The notes beneath the pieces are model-generated. The model was not told the DNA's origin. It saw only the letters and a program-made list of their open reading frames with translations, and did not search any database. The position numbers were made by a program, and so were the translations under genes. From CAWUIO01 sp963922455 (GTDB lineage: Bacteria > Bacteroidota > Bacteroidia > Cytophagales > Microscillaceae), in NCBI GenBank assembly GCA_963922455.1, contig CAWUIO010000095.1, forward strand, positions 1 through 25,386: DNA of 25,386 nucleotides, given 5' to 3'. Position 1 is the stretch's first letter, and each line of letters begins with the position of its first letter. Below, piece by piece: positions 8,701-16,431 of this stretch.

Positions 8701-8839
8701 AAAATTTATACGGGAATATGACCGTTTGGGCAGAGGCCAAGAGCTTCGTATTTCCTTAGATGGATTAGGGCCGGGGATGTATCTTTTGGAGATTCTAGAC
8801 GGAAGCAACCTTCTCGTCAAGAAAGTAATTAAATACTAA
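5768..8839 (+). CDS. Large secreted T9SS cargo protein with lamin-tail-like, Calx-beta-like and OB-fold-like modules
   Basis: A 1023-residue exported protein. I start it at 5768, where a clean signal peptide begins (MKRTFFGYWLLILG...TSQAQ); the longer frame from 5705 would run through the terminator. After the signal come two similar blocks. Block 1 is a lamin-tail-like domain (VINEFVFSHDGGSDINEYIE, about 27-215) plus a Calx-beta-like domain (about 228-342, ending LLDDD). Block 2 is again lamin-tail-like (LLNEVLINPPGSDTGNEYIE, about 350-590) plus Calx-beta-like (about 599-715, ending IEDND). Each lamin-tail block holds an Asp-rich, probably calcium-binding stretch (DDDLDTDDDGVLD; DDVDEDNDGNLD). 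A domain resembling the OB-fold/DUF5689 modules of such proteins follows (about 720-840). The last 80 residues (TDIEVYPNPSRAQIKV onward, ending VKKVIKY) form a T9SS type A sorting domain. No catalytic domain is visible. It is probably a surface or released adhesion/matrix protein. Confidence 0.88.
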   Translation: MKRTFFGYWLLILGSIWASLSQTSQAQVINEFVFSHDGGSDINEYIEVKSQAFRDLSDLTLVIIEGDDLLTAPGRINQVFALDSAGGSGYWLSQIGDLGIDNGSQTLLLVQNFTGALNDDLDTDDDGVLDTEPWSQVLDGVAIRDADASDKNYTSVVLRQTFDGSAFTVGGASRIPDGTDSDDDSDWVRNDFQGAGLPDAQFLSVKADSGEALNTPGIENFVQGSESEAILAFALSSLDVTEASDSLKVPIRFFNPMGGTEIRLEVGLSGTPSATPDLDFSILNSQKSFTLPADTSGVLEFLVLILPDTLKEATESIRLTLQSDTGNARMVRSEITLNLLDDDTPLSSQILLNEVLINPPGSDTGNEYIELRGDALSRIPDETYLVSVESDANDPGDIQTIFELSGLTFGSNGILTLLQANSPYTVEDSSFQVQSPSEGWRGLDIFQADSQSDDIENASLTLFIVESGQVPTLGDDVDEDNDGNLDPTGLASIWLIRDQISLLNGDSADIGYANLAFARNNQGIVSNGTRVDLGTADPEYVARIGKSTGATTSDWLAADIEGDVPDVFIRNDRVVPTAFGGLGLNHIGANNPEIPSGSIVSFSQSRQVIQERDTTLQVTIRLDQPNSLATRVEVALVNDETTAELGLDYSGLTFPVELIFPPNSDQSQSFSISIQEDLVQEGSEQIVLLLQNPSNQTLISLDRQEIFIEDNDIPITPIQDIRDSLDFLGRPLFGGIVRVAGVVHGPNFASNAWNFYLLDGSGPRQGMNVFISQEEANTLAVPNDLQEGDSLILEGRIDQVFGLMRLEDISLFQRIAQGVGLLNAAEVNALDEDTESRLLILSDLETLPQTQNQWLGGPNYTGEGFLVDMQKGNTPITLAINGNLPIAQQSFAEVFGDNVQQIRVEGIGSQQDLDSSNGFLGEGYVLLLFNRDLLTSSEMSIQATDIEVYPNPSRAQIKVQWPPELLRDPRIRLWGPDGKFIREYDRLGRGQELRISLDGLGPGMYLLEILDGSNLLVKKVIKY

Positions 8840-8864
8840 TTTTTCAATCTAAATATTTTTTACA

Positions 8865-9737
8865 ATGAAGGTGTATGCGATTCTTATGGCCGCCGTATTG
8901 CTGAGTGCGGTGGCTGGACTTTTGTATTGGAACCAGTCGGAGCCAGAAATGATAGCTGGAGAAGCTTGCTGTATCCATGCAAGCGAGGCGGGCTTTGTCC
9001 GTTTTGCTGAGGATAAATCTTTTATCCAAAAACATGAAAACCCGATCCGTTTTACCCACGAAAGTCAAGTAGGAGGGAAGATGATAAGCATCCCCTTGCC
9101 CGAGGGCGGGTCTACCCAAGCTTATTTTATTGAAGCGGAGAAGAAAACGAATAAATATTTATTTGTCATGCACGAATGGTGGGGGCTAAACGATCACATC
9201 AAAAAAGAAGCCGACCAATTTTACCAAGATCTGGAAGGCTTTCACGTGCTGGCCCTAGATCTGTATGAGGGAAAAGTGGCCACTACGCGGCAAGATGCGG
9301 CCAAGTACATGCAAGCGGCCCAAGCCAAGAAGTTAAAAGGAATCATTCGGGGCGTGATTGAGTATGCCGGTAAAGATGCCCAAATTGCTACGGTAGGCTG
9401 GTGTTTTGGGGGGGGATGGTCTTTGCAAACGGCTCTCTTGGCCGGCGAGCAGGCCAAAGCTTGTATTATCTACTACGGGATGCCCGAAAAAGATCCGGCC
9501 CAGCTCAAAGGCTTGCAGGCCGACGTTTTGGGTATTTTTGCTACTCAAGATAAATGGATCAACGGGCAAGTGGTGAGCGATTTTGAAAAGGCCATGGCTG
9601 ATGCTGAAAAATCCTTGGAAGTGAAAAGCTATGAGGCCGACCACGCATTTGCCAACCCCAGTAACCCAAAATACCAAGAAAAAGATGCCCAGGATGCCTA
9701 TGCACGCTCCTTGCGGTTTATCAACGATCGTTTCTAA
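8865..9737 (+). CDS. Dienelactone hydrolase family protein, exported or membrane-anchored
   Basis: A 290-residue alpha/beta hydrolase of the dienelactone hydrolase family, which act on lactones and esters; the natural substrate is unknown. It begins with a signal peptide or anchor (YAILMAAVLLSAVAGLLYW), then a roughly 35-residue linker with a Cys pair (35-36), as in other Bacteroidota members. The catalytic residues are visible: Cys180 in VGWCFGGGWS, Asp229 in FATQDKW and His260 in EADHAFANP, with Glu104 in MHEWWG at the site that activates the Cys. Their spacing closely follows that of the characterised enzyme. The gene starts 25 bases after the T9SS cargo gene and may be read from the same transcript. 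Its stop is followed within 10 bases by a long palindromic repeat. Confidence 0.88.
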   Translation: MKVYAILMAAVLLSAVAGLLYWNQSEPEMIAGEACCIHASEAGFVRFAEDKSFIQKHENPIRFTHESQVGGKMISIPLPEGGSTQAYFIEAEKKTNKYLFVMHEWWGLNDHIKKEADQFYQDLEGFHVLALDLYEGKVATTRQDAAKYMQAAQAKKLKGIIRGVIEYAGKDAQIATVGWCFGGGWSLQTALLAGEQAKACIIYYGMPEKDPAQLKGLQADVLGIFATQDKWINGQVVSDFEKAMADAEKSLEVKSYEADHAFANPSNPKYQEKDAQDAYARSLRFINDRF

Positions 9738-9745
9738 GAAGGTTG

Positions 9746-10071
9746 GGGGCTTGCCCGCGCTAGAAAAAAAGAGCTAGAAACTCCCTACTGAGCCGCGCGG
9801 GCCGGGCTAGGCTGCCAAGCCGGCCCACGCTCAATCCAGCGGCGGTCTTGGCCCTACCGGGCGCCTATCCCTAAGCCAAGAAAAAGGGAGAGCAGAGAAG
9901 TGAGCCCGTCTGTTTATCGGTACACTCCTCCCTTTTCTCCTTCGGCTTAGGGATGGAACGGCCTGTTTGAGCCCGCCGCTGGCCGTGCGCCGGCAGGCGA
10001 GTAGTGACAGCCCGGCCCGCGCCGGCAGAAATGGAAAAGGGGCTACCCACGAACTAGCGCGGGCAAGCCCC
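9746..10071. repeat. Nested palindromic GC-rich element with perfect 18-base terminal inverted repeats
   Basis: A 326-base element that fills the gap between two convergent genes. The ends are GGGGCTTGCCCGCGCTAG (9746-9763) and its exact complement (10054-10071). Three further perfect inverted pairs are nested inside: GCGCGGGCCGGGCT (9795-9808) / 10009-10022, CCAGCGGCGG (9836-9845) / 9973-9982, and ATCCCTAAGCC (9867-9877) / 9944-9954. The whole is therefore two head-to-head half units around a central loop. The right half (9944-10071) matches the single units at 21615, 22709 and 24444; the left half is more diverged. No open frame lies within. It resembles a MITE- or REP/BIME-like element, and it could also terminate transcription from both sides. 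Confidence 0.88.
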
Positions 10072-10094
10072 TAAATTTTTTATGGTACCTAGGA

Positions 10095-10493
10095 TTATTC
10101 TTCCGTGATCAGAAAGCGCCAGATTTCCCGGACATTGCCCTGGCGGATGATCACGAGGTAGACTCCAGGGAGTAAGATATCGGTAGACATACTCACCTCA
10201 CTGGTAACTACCGGGAAGCGCTTAACGCAGCGGCCCAAACTGGAGTGGATACGTACTTGGGTTGGAATCATTTCGGGGTTTTCTACTTGGATATTTAAGA
10301 TTTCCCCTCTCTTTAAGAGTGTAGCTTCCTCTCTCTTAACAATTCTAACTTCATTTTGAGAAATACTGGAGACAATGCGGGAGGTATCTCCCATAGCGAC
10401 AAAATCTGGATTTTGTTCTTGTGCGATCCCTGGGGAACCTAGCAGTAGCAAAAAACAAAAGCCTAGATTAAGCTTAAATACATTCATAAACAC
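10095..10493 (-). CDS. Small exported protein consisting mostly of a T9SS-like C-terminal sorting domain
   Basis: A 132-residue protein with a signal peptide (FKLNLGFCFLLLLGSPGIAQ, cut near residue 25). A polar stretch of about 38 residues follows, then a C-terminal domain (about 64-132). That domain has the strand pattern of type IX sorting domains: LNIQVENP, then VRIHSSLGRCVKRF, LLPGVYLVIIRQGNVREIWRFLI. The match is to the general pattern (NP near the first strand, a G-x-x-V turn, L-x-P-G-x-Y), not to a named family. The mature protein would have almost no cargo, which is unusual. The start is either 10493 or 10487 (second Met). It lies downstream of the PorE-like gene on the same strand, but with a 350-base gap and a terminator-like hairpin between, so it is probably transcribed separately. 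Confidence 0.7.
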   Translation of the reverse strand: MFMNVFKLNLGFCFLLLLGSPGIAQEQNPDFVAMGDTSRIVSSISQNEVRIVKREEATLLKRGEILNIQVENPEMIPTQVRIHSSLGRCVKRFPVVTSEVSMSTDILLPGVYLVIIRQGNVREIWRFLITEE

Positions 10494-10810
10494 CTTATTA
10501 TTTTAGCAAAATTCAATATGGGAATACATCCCTTTATGACACCTGTTTCTTGTATATATACGTCAAGGACTTCAAGTTTGCCGAAATCCCAGGTAATTAT
10601 TTTGTGAAGTACGCGGTTTTCCTTGCTAGGCCCCGTAAAAATACAGAACGAATATACGATTTTTAGACCTTTCTTTGAATTTTTCTCCCAAAAAACAAGG
10701 AAATATGTTAATATGACGTTATGAGATCTTCCAAATGTGCAAGCTCTTTTTAGAAAAATTAAAACCAAACCTTTTGCACTTAAAATCTGGGCAAAAGGAA
10801 GCTTTGTAAG
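10494..10810. other. AT-rich spacer, no gene recognised
   Basis: About 320 bases between two minus-strand genes. A 94-residue open frame at 10484-10768 on the minus strand overlaps the start of the small T9SS-like gene, has no recognisable domain and a random-looking composition, so I do not call it. The region probably holds the promoter of the gene that starts at 10493, but no clear TAnnTTTG element was found. Confidence 0.4.
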
Positions 10811-10837
10811 AAAATGGGACGTTTACAGTCTCATTTT
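10811..10837 (-). terminator. Terminator-like hairpin after the PorE-like gene
   Basis: Arms AAAATGGGAC (10811-10820) and GTCTCATTTT (10828-10837) pair over 10 bases with one G-T pair around a 7-base loop. The hairpin starts 7 bases after the minus-strand stop at 10844. In the transcript the U run is part of the 3' arm (GUCCCAUUUU), so it is a weaker match to a classical terminator. Confidence 0.55.
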
Positions 10838-10843
10838 GATGGC

Positions 10844-12910
10844 TTAGGGAAGTTTGAAAATCTCAAATTCTACCCTACGGTTAATCCTATGGGCCTCTTC
10901 TGAGTCTTCTTCTTCTACTATGGGCTGGGAATCACCAAAGCCCTTGGCTACGACCCGACTGGGTTTAAACTTCCCCTCGGCGACAATATAATTTTTGATA
11001 GCATCGGCTCGGGCTTGTGATAAAACCAAGTTGCTTTGGGAGTCTCCTTGCGAATCGGTATGTCCAGATATTTTTAAGCCTAAATTGGGGTGGTCTGATA
11101 GGAATATGACCAACTTATTGAGAGCAGTATACATATCTGGGGTTACCTCAGAGCTATTATGCTCAAATTTGATAGACTCAAATTTCCATTTCTTAAACTT
11201 AATACTGGGAGTAGAAACGGTAATGCTGGTGTCTCCTTTGAGTAAGAATTCTCGCTCTACCCGGAAAAAGTCCTCTCCAGTTATGATTACCAAGTAGTTT
11301 TTGTCCCGGATGAGATCAAATTGGAAGGCCCCTTCTTCATTGGTTTTGCGAGGGGCTATTTCGGTTCCATCATCCAAATCAATAATGGATATGATTCCCT
11401 CTAGGGCCTCTCCTGTAATGGAGTCTCTAACGACCCCTTTAAACGTAGTGGTAGCCCGGGGCTGGGCTTCCATGGGGAGAAAGGCCGTGTGTAAATTGAG
11501 TACGGGCTTTCGGATACTGTCTCCTTTAAGGTAATCAAATACATTGACCCGCTTGGTTTTGGCATAATAGAGGTTTTGGGCCTGGGAGTCGATGGTAAAG
11601 TAGTATTCGTCGTTTCGATAATTGACCAGGGGGCCAATATTAATGGGATTTGTCCAACGCCCTCGGTATTTATAAGACCGGTAGATGTCAAAACCCCCAA
11701 AGGATACCAATTGGGAATTGGAGCTAAAATATAAGACAGCAAATACCGGGTGGTAGAATGGACTTACTTCATTGTAACGGGTATTGATGATAGGCCCCAA
11801 ATTACGAGCGGGGGCCCAAGAATAGCTGGTGTCCCCCCGGTTTATGGAGCTTCGGTAGCGATAGGTATAGTAAATATCGGATAGGCCAAATCCTCCTAAT
11901 CGGTCGGAAGCAAAGAAAAGAGTGTCTTCGGTGTGTGACAAAGCCGGATGGGAGTCCCAAGCCAAGCTATTTACTTGAATACCCAAGTTGGCACCTTCTT
12001 CCCAAGAGCCATCTTCTTTTTGGTGAGACACATAGAGGTCACAATCGCCGTAGCCATCGGGAGAATCGCAGCGGGCAAAGTAGATTGTCTTTCCGTCTCG
12101 GCTAATGCAGGCTGAGCCTTCGTTAAACCGAGTATTTAGCCCCCTAAAGGGTTTGGATTCGGTCCAGGGTAGGGTATCAATTCGGGAACCGGCTTCGGTT
12201 TGGGTAATGTACAAACTATCGGCTTTGCGGCTGTAAAATAAATCCTCATTGCTGACATACCGCATACCTTCTTGCTTCCGATTGCGTTGGGAACTGTAAA
12301 TTAAAATAAGGTCATTGCCGCTCAGCCCGGGAGCGTAATCGTTATATACCGAGTTTACGGAGTCACCCAGGTCGGTATAGACACTTTCAGGGATGTCGAG
12401 CGTATCTACATCACTGCTTATATTAGCATAGGTGTAATAATACTCCACAGGCAGATAATAGGTGCGGTCTTTACGAGTCAGGGAGTCGTAGTAGAGACGG
12501 TATTGCTTAAAATTTCCTTGGGGGTGGTGTTTTAATACGAGACGGTACAGCGCTTTGGCTTTATTTACATAGCCTAAGTCTTCGGCCAGTCGACCTAATT
12601 TCCAGATGAGATAGTGATCCTTTTGGAAATTACGAGAGCCAAATCGCATGACATATTCGTACAATCTGCGGTAGGCGTCTAGGGTATCTCCTTTTTTAAG
12701 GTCTTTGCTGATTACTTTTAGCTCTTCCGGGTCATTGTAATAGCGGTATTCGTTTATAAAAGGAAAATAAAAAATTCGCTCATCATTTTTCCAAGTTGAA
12801 TCAGCAACTGCCTTAAAATCAACCACTGGATCAGACCTTTTTTGAGCCTGAGCTTCCCCGCTAAATGCCAATAACATCAAGGTAAATAATGTATAACAAT
12901 AATTTTTCAT
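10844..12910 (-). CDS. PorE-like OmpA-family protein (TPR, PD40 propeller, carboxypeptidase-regulatory-like, OmpA domains)
   Basis: A 688-residue envelope protein. In order: a signal peptide (1-22), a TPR-like helical region (about 75-135), a linker, PD40/WD40-like beta-propeller repeats (about 200-455; for example FNEGSACISRDGKTIYFAR, HPALSHTEDTLFFASDR and SPFYHPVFAVLYFSSN), a carboxypeptidase-regulatory-like domain (about 489-550, FKGVVRDSITGEALEG), and a C-terminal OmpA peptidoglycan-binding domain (about 578-688). The OmpA core is GHTDSQGDSQSNLVLSQARA (616-635), with the diaminopimelate contacts Asp619 and Arg634, then HRINRRVEFEIF. This domain order is that described for PorE, the T9SS subunit that tethers the machinery to peptidoglycan. 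Many Bacteroidota encode paralogues with the same order, so PorE-like is safer than PorE. The neighbouring T9SS-related genes fit. Confidence 0.8.
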   Translation of the reverse strand: MKNYCYTLFTLMLLAFSGEAQAQKRSDPVVDFKAVADSTWKNDERIFYFPFINEYRYYNDPEELKVISKDLKKGDTLDAYRRLYEYVMRFGSRNFQKDHYLIWKLGRLAEDLGYVNKAKALYRLVLKHHPQGNFKQYRLYYDSLTRKDRTYYLPVEYYYTYANISSDVDTLDIPESVYTDLGDSVNSVYNDYAPGLSGNDLILIYSSQRNRKQEGMRYVSNEDLFYSRKADSLYITQTEAGSRIDTLPWTESKPFRGLNTRFNEGSACISRDGKTIYFARCDSPDGYGDCDLYVSHQKEDGSWEEGANLGIQVNSLAWDSHPALSHTEDTLFFASDRLGGFGLSDIYYTYRYRSSINRGDTSYSWAPARNLGPIINTRYNEVSPFYHPVFAVLYFSSNSQLVSFGGFDIYRSYKYRGRWTNPINIGPLVNYRNDEYYFTIDSQAQNLYYAKTKRVNVFDYLKGDSIRKPVLNLHTAFLPMEAQPRATTTFKGVVRDSITGEALEGIISIIDLDDGTEIAPRKTNEEGAFQFDLIRDKNYLVIITGEDFFRVEREFLLKGDTSITVSTPSIKFKKWKFESIKFEHNSSEVTPDMYTALNKLVIFLSDHPNLGLKISGHTDSQGDSQSNLVLSQARADAIKNYIVAEGKFKPSRVVAKGFGDSQPIVEEEDSEEAHRINRRVEFEIFKLP

Positions 12911-12998
12911 TTATGATTTATTTCTTTTCCTTTACAAAAACGAAATATACCATCGTTTCTGCATTTCCCATGAATTTTTTCTCGGAATAATGTACCTA

Positions 12999-13006
12999 TA
13001 CTTTTG
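12999..13006 (+). promoter_or_regulatory. Putative -7 promoter element (TACTTTTG) for lon
   Basis: This matches TAnnTTTG in the 210-base gap between divergent genes. It would give a leader of about 105-110 bases that includes the palindrome at 13042-13071. No good -33 TTG was found at the expected distance. Confidence 0.35.
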
Positions 13007-13041
13007 GAACGATATTTTTAGGAATAGGCTTGTATAAAAAA

Positions 13042-13071
13042 TGAGATTTGATTAAAGTTTAATAAATCTCA
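13042..13071. promoter_or_regulatory. Near-perfect inverted repeat upstream of lon
   Basis: TGAGATTT (13042-13049) and AAATCTCA (13064-13071) are exact complements. Between them ATTAAA and TTTAAT also pair, with one extra G on the left (13050). The centre is 64 bases before the lon ATG. It does not match the CIRCE heat-shock operator. It could be a repressor site or an RNA hairpin in the leader. Confidence 0.4.
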
Positions 13072-13120
13072 AAGCACCAAATTTATGCCAGTTTGACCTC
13101 TAAGCAATTGATTTACCGGT

Positions 13121-15622
13121 ATGAAATATCGAAAGCCTGACAAAAAAGAACCCATAAAGTTGAATGAGATATCGGATGATGATTCGGTTGAAATGATTCC
13201 CCTCCTTACCGTAGAAGAAGATGATGAATCTGATGAGATTGATGATAGTATTGTAGAACTCCCTATCCTACCCGTTAAAAATACGGTACTTTATCCCGGC
13301 GTAGTCTTACCAATTACCGTAGGGCGGCAAAAATCTATCCGGTTGGTTAAAAAAGCCTACAAAGGAAATCGCCGTATTGGGGTCGTAGCGCAGGGGAATC
13401 CCAACATCGAGGAGCCGCACCCAACAGATCTGTATGAAGTGGGTACCATGGCTAGTATTCTTAAAATGTTGGTACTTCCCGACGGGAATACAACGATTAT
13501 CATACAAGGAAAAAAGCGGTTTCAGATCACCGATTTTCTAGAAGAGCAACCCTACATCACGGCCCAAGTGGAGTCGCTCGGGGAAAATTTTCCTAAAAAA
13601 ACCAACCGGGAAGTCAAAGCCCTTTTCTCTTCTCTAAAAGAAGCGGCCACGCGCATCATGGAGCTTAATCCGGATATACCTCAGGAAGCTCAAATTGCGC
13701 TAGATAATATCGAGAGTGCCAGTTTTTTAACGCACTTTTTGTCATCCAATCTTAATGCTGAAGTAGCCGACAAGCAGAAATTATTGGAAATAAACGATGG
13801 GATGACCCGGGCAACTATCTTATTGGAGTATATGCATCGAGATATTCAGATTCTCGAGCTAAAGCACGAAATACAAAGCAAAGTCCACTCTGATATTAAT
13901 CAACAACAGCGCGATTATTTTCTGAGACAACAAATTAAGGTTCTTCAAGATGAACTGGGATCAGAAGGACAAGATCATGAGCTTGAGATACTCCGCAGCC
14001 GGGCCTTGAAGAAAAAGTGGGGGGAAGCCGTTTCCAAGCATTTTTTTAAGGAGTTAGACAAGCTGAGTCGCATTAACCCTGCCGCCGCCGAATATCCTGT
14101 TACCATGAACTACGTGGAGTTTTTGGTAGACCTGCCCTGGAACGAGTTTACCTTAGACTCCCTTAATTTAGAGAAAGCCCGAAAAATCTTGGATAAAGAT
14201 CACTATGGGCTGGAAAAAGTAAAGGAGCGAATTATTGAGTATCTGGCGGTTTTGAAGTTAAAACGGGATATGAAAAGCCCCATCCTCTGCTTTTATGGCC
14301 CTCCTGGGGTGGGAAAAACTTCCTTGGGTAAATCAATCGCCCGGGCTTTGAACCGCAAGTATGCCCGAATTGCTCTTGGGGGCTTACACGATGAAGCGGA
14401 AATACGGGGTCACCGCAAAACCTATGTGGGGGCAATGCCAGGAAAAATAATTCAGACTTTCAAAAAAGTCCAATCTTCTAATCCCCTTATTCTCTTAGAC
14501 GAAATTGACAAAGTAAGCTCAGACCTGAGAGGTGATCCAGCTTCTGCTTTATTAGAAGTCCTTGATCCAGAGCAAAATTATAGCTTCATGGACAACTATA
14601 TCGAGGTAGAGTATGACTTATCACACACCTTATTTATCGCAACTGCCAATTCATTGGATACCATCCATCCTGCCCTCCGGGACCGTATGGAGATTATTGA
14701 AATTAACGGCTATACCCTAGAAGAAAAATTACAAATCGCTAAAAAGCACCTAATCCCGGAGCTGCGAAGAGAACACGGACTCAAGGCCAAGGATATAAAA
14801 TTTGATGACAAGTCTATAGCTAAAATCATAGAAGCCTATACCCGGGAATCGGGCGTAAGAAATTTAAAACGCCAATTGGCTTCAGTGACCCGGAAAATAG
14901 CCAAAGCTTTGGCATTAGAAGAGGATTACGAGAAGACTATCCATTTAACTTCCATCAATAAGTTGCTAGGCCCGGAAGTTTTTGATACGGAACAATATCA
15001 ACAAATTACCATTCCTGGGGTAGTGATCGGATTGGCTTGGACTTCGGTTGGAGGAGAGATCTTGTTTATTGAGTCTATTCTGAGTCGAGGGAAGGGTAAA
15101 TTGACCTTATCTGGGCAATTGGGTGATGTGATGAAAGAATCAGCCTCGGCTGCTCTTACCTATGTAAAAGCAATAGCTTCTCTCTTGGCTATCCCCCATA
15201 AGATGTTTGAGCAATTAGACTTACACGTTCATGTACCGGCGGGGGCTGTTCCTAAAGATGGGCCTTCGGCTGGCGTCGCGATGCTTACCTCCTTAGCTTC
15301 GGTTTTTACGCAAAGAAAAGTGAAAGACCGATTAGCTATGACGGGTGAGATTACCCTGAGGGGAAGGGTATTGCCCGTAGGTGGAATTAAAGAAAAGATA
15401 CTAGCTGCTCGTAGAGCCGGTATCAAAGAAGTAATCCTGTGCGAAAAAAACCGGAAAGATATAGAAGAAATCGAGGATAGTCTCTTGAAAGGCATTACCG
15501 TACATTATGTTTCTTGGGCCAAAGAAGTATTAGATCTTGCCCTTGAAGCAAAAGTGGTTCAGAAAAGTCAACTTGACTTAAGTTTCTTGGATGAAGGGCC
15601 TGTAAAACCCGACCCTTGTTAG
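13121..15622 (+). CDS. lon: ATP-dependent Lon protease (LonA type)
   Basis: Cytoplasmic AAA+ serine protease (833 residues) that degrades misfolded and regulatory proteins. After an acidic extension of about 45 residues, common in Bacteroidota Lon, comes the substrate-binding domain (from LPILPVKNTVLYPGVVLPI, about 47-245) and a coiled helical region. The AAA+ module follows with Walker A GPPGVGKT (393-400), Walker B LILLDE (456-461) and a sensor region (FIATANSLDTIHPALRDRMEI). The protease domain (about 625-815) carries catalytic Ser716 in PKDGPSAGVAM and Lys759 in GGIKEK, 43 residues apart as in the E. coli enzyme. Nothing is missing. The gene is divergent from the PorE-like gene and carries a palindrome and a possible promoter upstream. 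Its stop overlaps the stop of the convergent membrane-protein gene by 4 bases. Confidence 0.97.
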   Translation: MKYRKPDKKEPIKLNEISDDDSVEMIPLLTVEEDDESDEIDDSIVELPILPVKNTVLYPGVVLPITVGRQKSIRLVKKAYKGNRRIGVVAQGNPNIEEPHPTDLYEVGTMASILKMLVLPDGNTTIIIQGKKRFQITDFLEEQPYITAQVESLGENFPKKTNREVKALFSSLKEAATRIMELNPDIPQEAQIALDNIESASFLTHFLSSNLNAEVADKQKLLEINDGMTRATILLEYMHRDIQILELKHEIQSKVHSDINQQQRDYFLRQQIKVLQDELGSEGQDHELEILRSRALKKKWGEAVSKHFFKELDKLSRINPAAAEYPVTMNYVEFLVDLPWNEFTLDSLNLEKARKILDKDHYGLEKVKERIIEYLAVLKLKRDMKSPILCFYGPPGVGKTSLGKSIARALNRKYARIALGGLHDEAEIRGHRKTYVGAMPGKIIQTFKKVQSSNPLILLDEIDKVSSDLRGDPASALLEVLDPEQNYSFMDNYIEVEYDLSHTLFIATANSLDTIHPALRDRMEIIEINGYTLEEKLQIAKKHLIPELRREHGLKAKDIKFDDKSIAKIIEAYTRESGVRNLKRQLASVTRKIAKALALEEDYEKTIHLTSINKLLGPEVFDTEQYQQITIPGVVIGLAWTSVGGEILFIESILSRGKGKLTLSGQLGDVMKESASAALTYVKAIASLLAIPHKMFEQLDLHVHVPAGAVPKDGPSAGVAMLTSLASVFTQRKVKDRLAMTGEITLRGRVLPVGGIKEKILAARRAGIKEVILCEKNRKDIEEIEDSLLKGITVHYVSWAKEVLDLALEAKVVQKSQLDLSFLDEGPVKPDPC

Positions 15623-16431
15623 TTTTCTTCGGATATGCGTTTTTCCAAACGTATAATATATTGCTTTAAAGGAAATAAGGGGATTTCTGCACTTACCATA
15701 ACTAAGTGTGCCTCGTCATAATCTGCAGCGTGAGCTTCCTCGTACTCAAAGGGATCGTCTATATCACGGATGAGTTTGTACATATAAATGTATAGCAGCT
15801 CGACAAAGAAAATAATAAACACCTCGGAAATAAGCGATTGAAATTCGGCCAATATTAACAAGAGGCTGATCGTAAAAATTAAGAGCTCTAAAAGCGCGTA
15901 TCCAGTTGCTAAAAAGCCTGTTTTAGAAATCACGTGGGCCCGGGTGAGGATATCTCTAAGCTCAAAATGGTATTGATGTAGTCTTCCTAAAATAGGAGGA
16001 GCCCCTCCTCCCTCATTTAATTGTTGGATACATGTATTAAAATCACTAAGTCGCTGATGCAAAGTGTCTTGGTCTATCCGATTGTAAAACCAATCGTAGA
16101 TGGATTTACTATTCTGGTAAATTTCTTTTCGAATAGCTTTCATATCAACCCCACCTTGTACGGCTAAAGTATGGCTTATTTCTTCAATAGCTTCCAAAAT
16201 AGAGGCAATACGGCCTGGGACCCTTTCGCTTTCTTTATAATCAGAAAGAGTTCCGGCTAGCATAAATCCAGTTAAAAATACTCCCGAAGTAAGGATAATT
16301 CTTATTTCTTGAATCTCTATAAGGCCTTGAAATTGAAAAACATAGATGAGGATAAGTTTGAGAATGAGTACGAGGGCGGCATAGGGCATGGTTTCAAAAA
16401 TCAACCGCCACTTAAAAAAAGTAGATTTCAT
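15619..16431 (-). CDS. Four-helix integral membrane protein of unknown function (bestrophin-like/DUF4239-like)
   Basis: A 270-residue protein with two membrane segments near the N-terminus (about 16-36 and 44-62), a soluble helical middle (about 65-165), and two more membrane segments (about 172-195 and 200-220). An acidic stretch LIRDIDDPFEYEEAH follows, then a short tail. The paired hairpins and the Asp-Pro-Phe motif right after the last membrane segment resemble bestrophin-like DUF4239 proteins, but the likeness is by layout only and I cannot assign it firmly. The gene is convergent with lon, and the two stop codons overlap (15619-15622). It could be a channel or a passive membrane protein; no catalytic motif is visible. 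Confidence 0.65.
   Translation of the reverse strand: MKSTFFKWRLIFETMPYAALVLILKLILIYVFQFQGLIEIQEIRIILTSGVFLTGFMLAGTLSDYKESERVPGRIASILEAIEEISHTLAVQGGVDMKAIRKEIYQNSKSIYDWFYNRIDQDTLHQRLSDFNTCIQQLNEGGGAPPILGRLHQYHFELRDILTRAHVISKTGFLATGYALLELLIFTISLLLILAEFQSLISEVFIIFFVELLYIYMYKLIRDIDDPFEYEEAHAADYDEAHLVMVSAEIPLFPLKQYIIRLEKRISEEN

Noticed and set aside
9746..10071. CRISPR array or insertion sequence
   Set aside because: There are no regularly spaced direct repeats, and no transposase frame lies inside the element.
10484..10768. A 94-residue minus-strand open frame
   Set aside because: It overlaps the start of the small T9SS-like gene, has no recognisable domain, signal peptide or promoter, and lies in AT-rich spacer.
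13042..13071. CIRCE-type HrcA operator upstream of lon
   Set aside because: The arms do not match TTAGCACTC/GAGTGCTAA, and the spacing differs.
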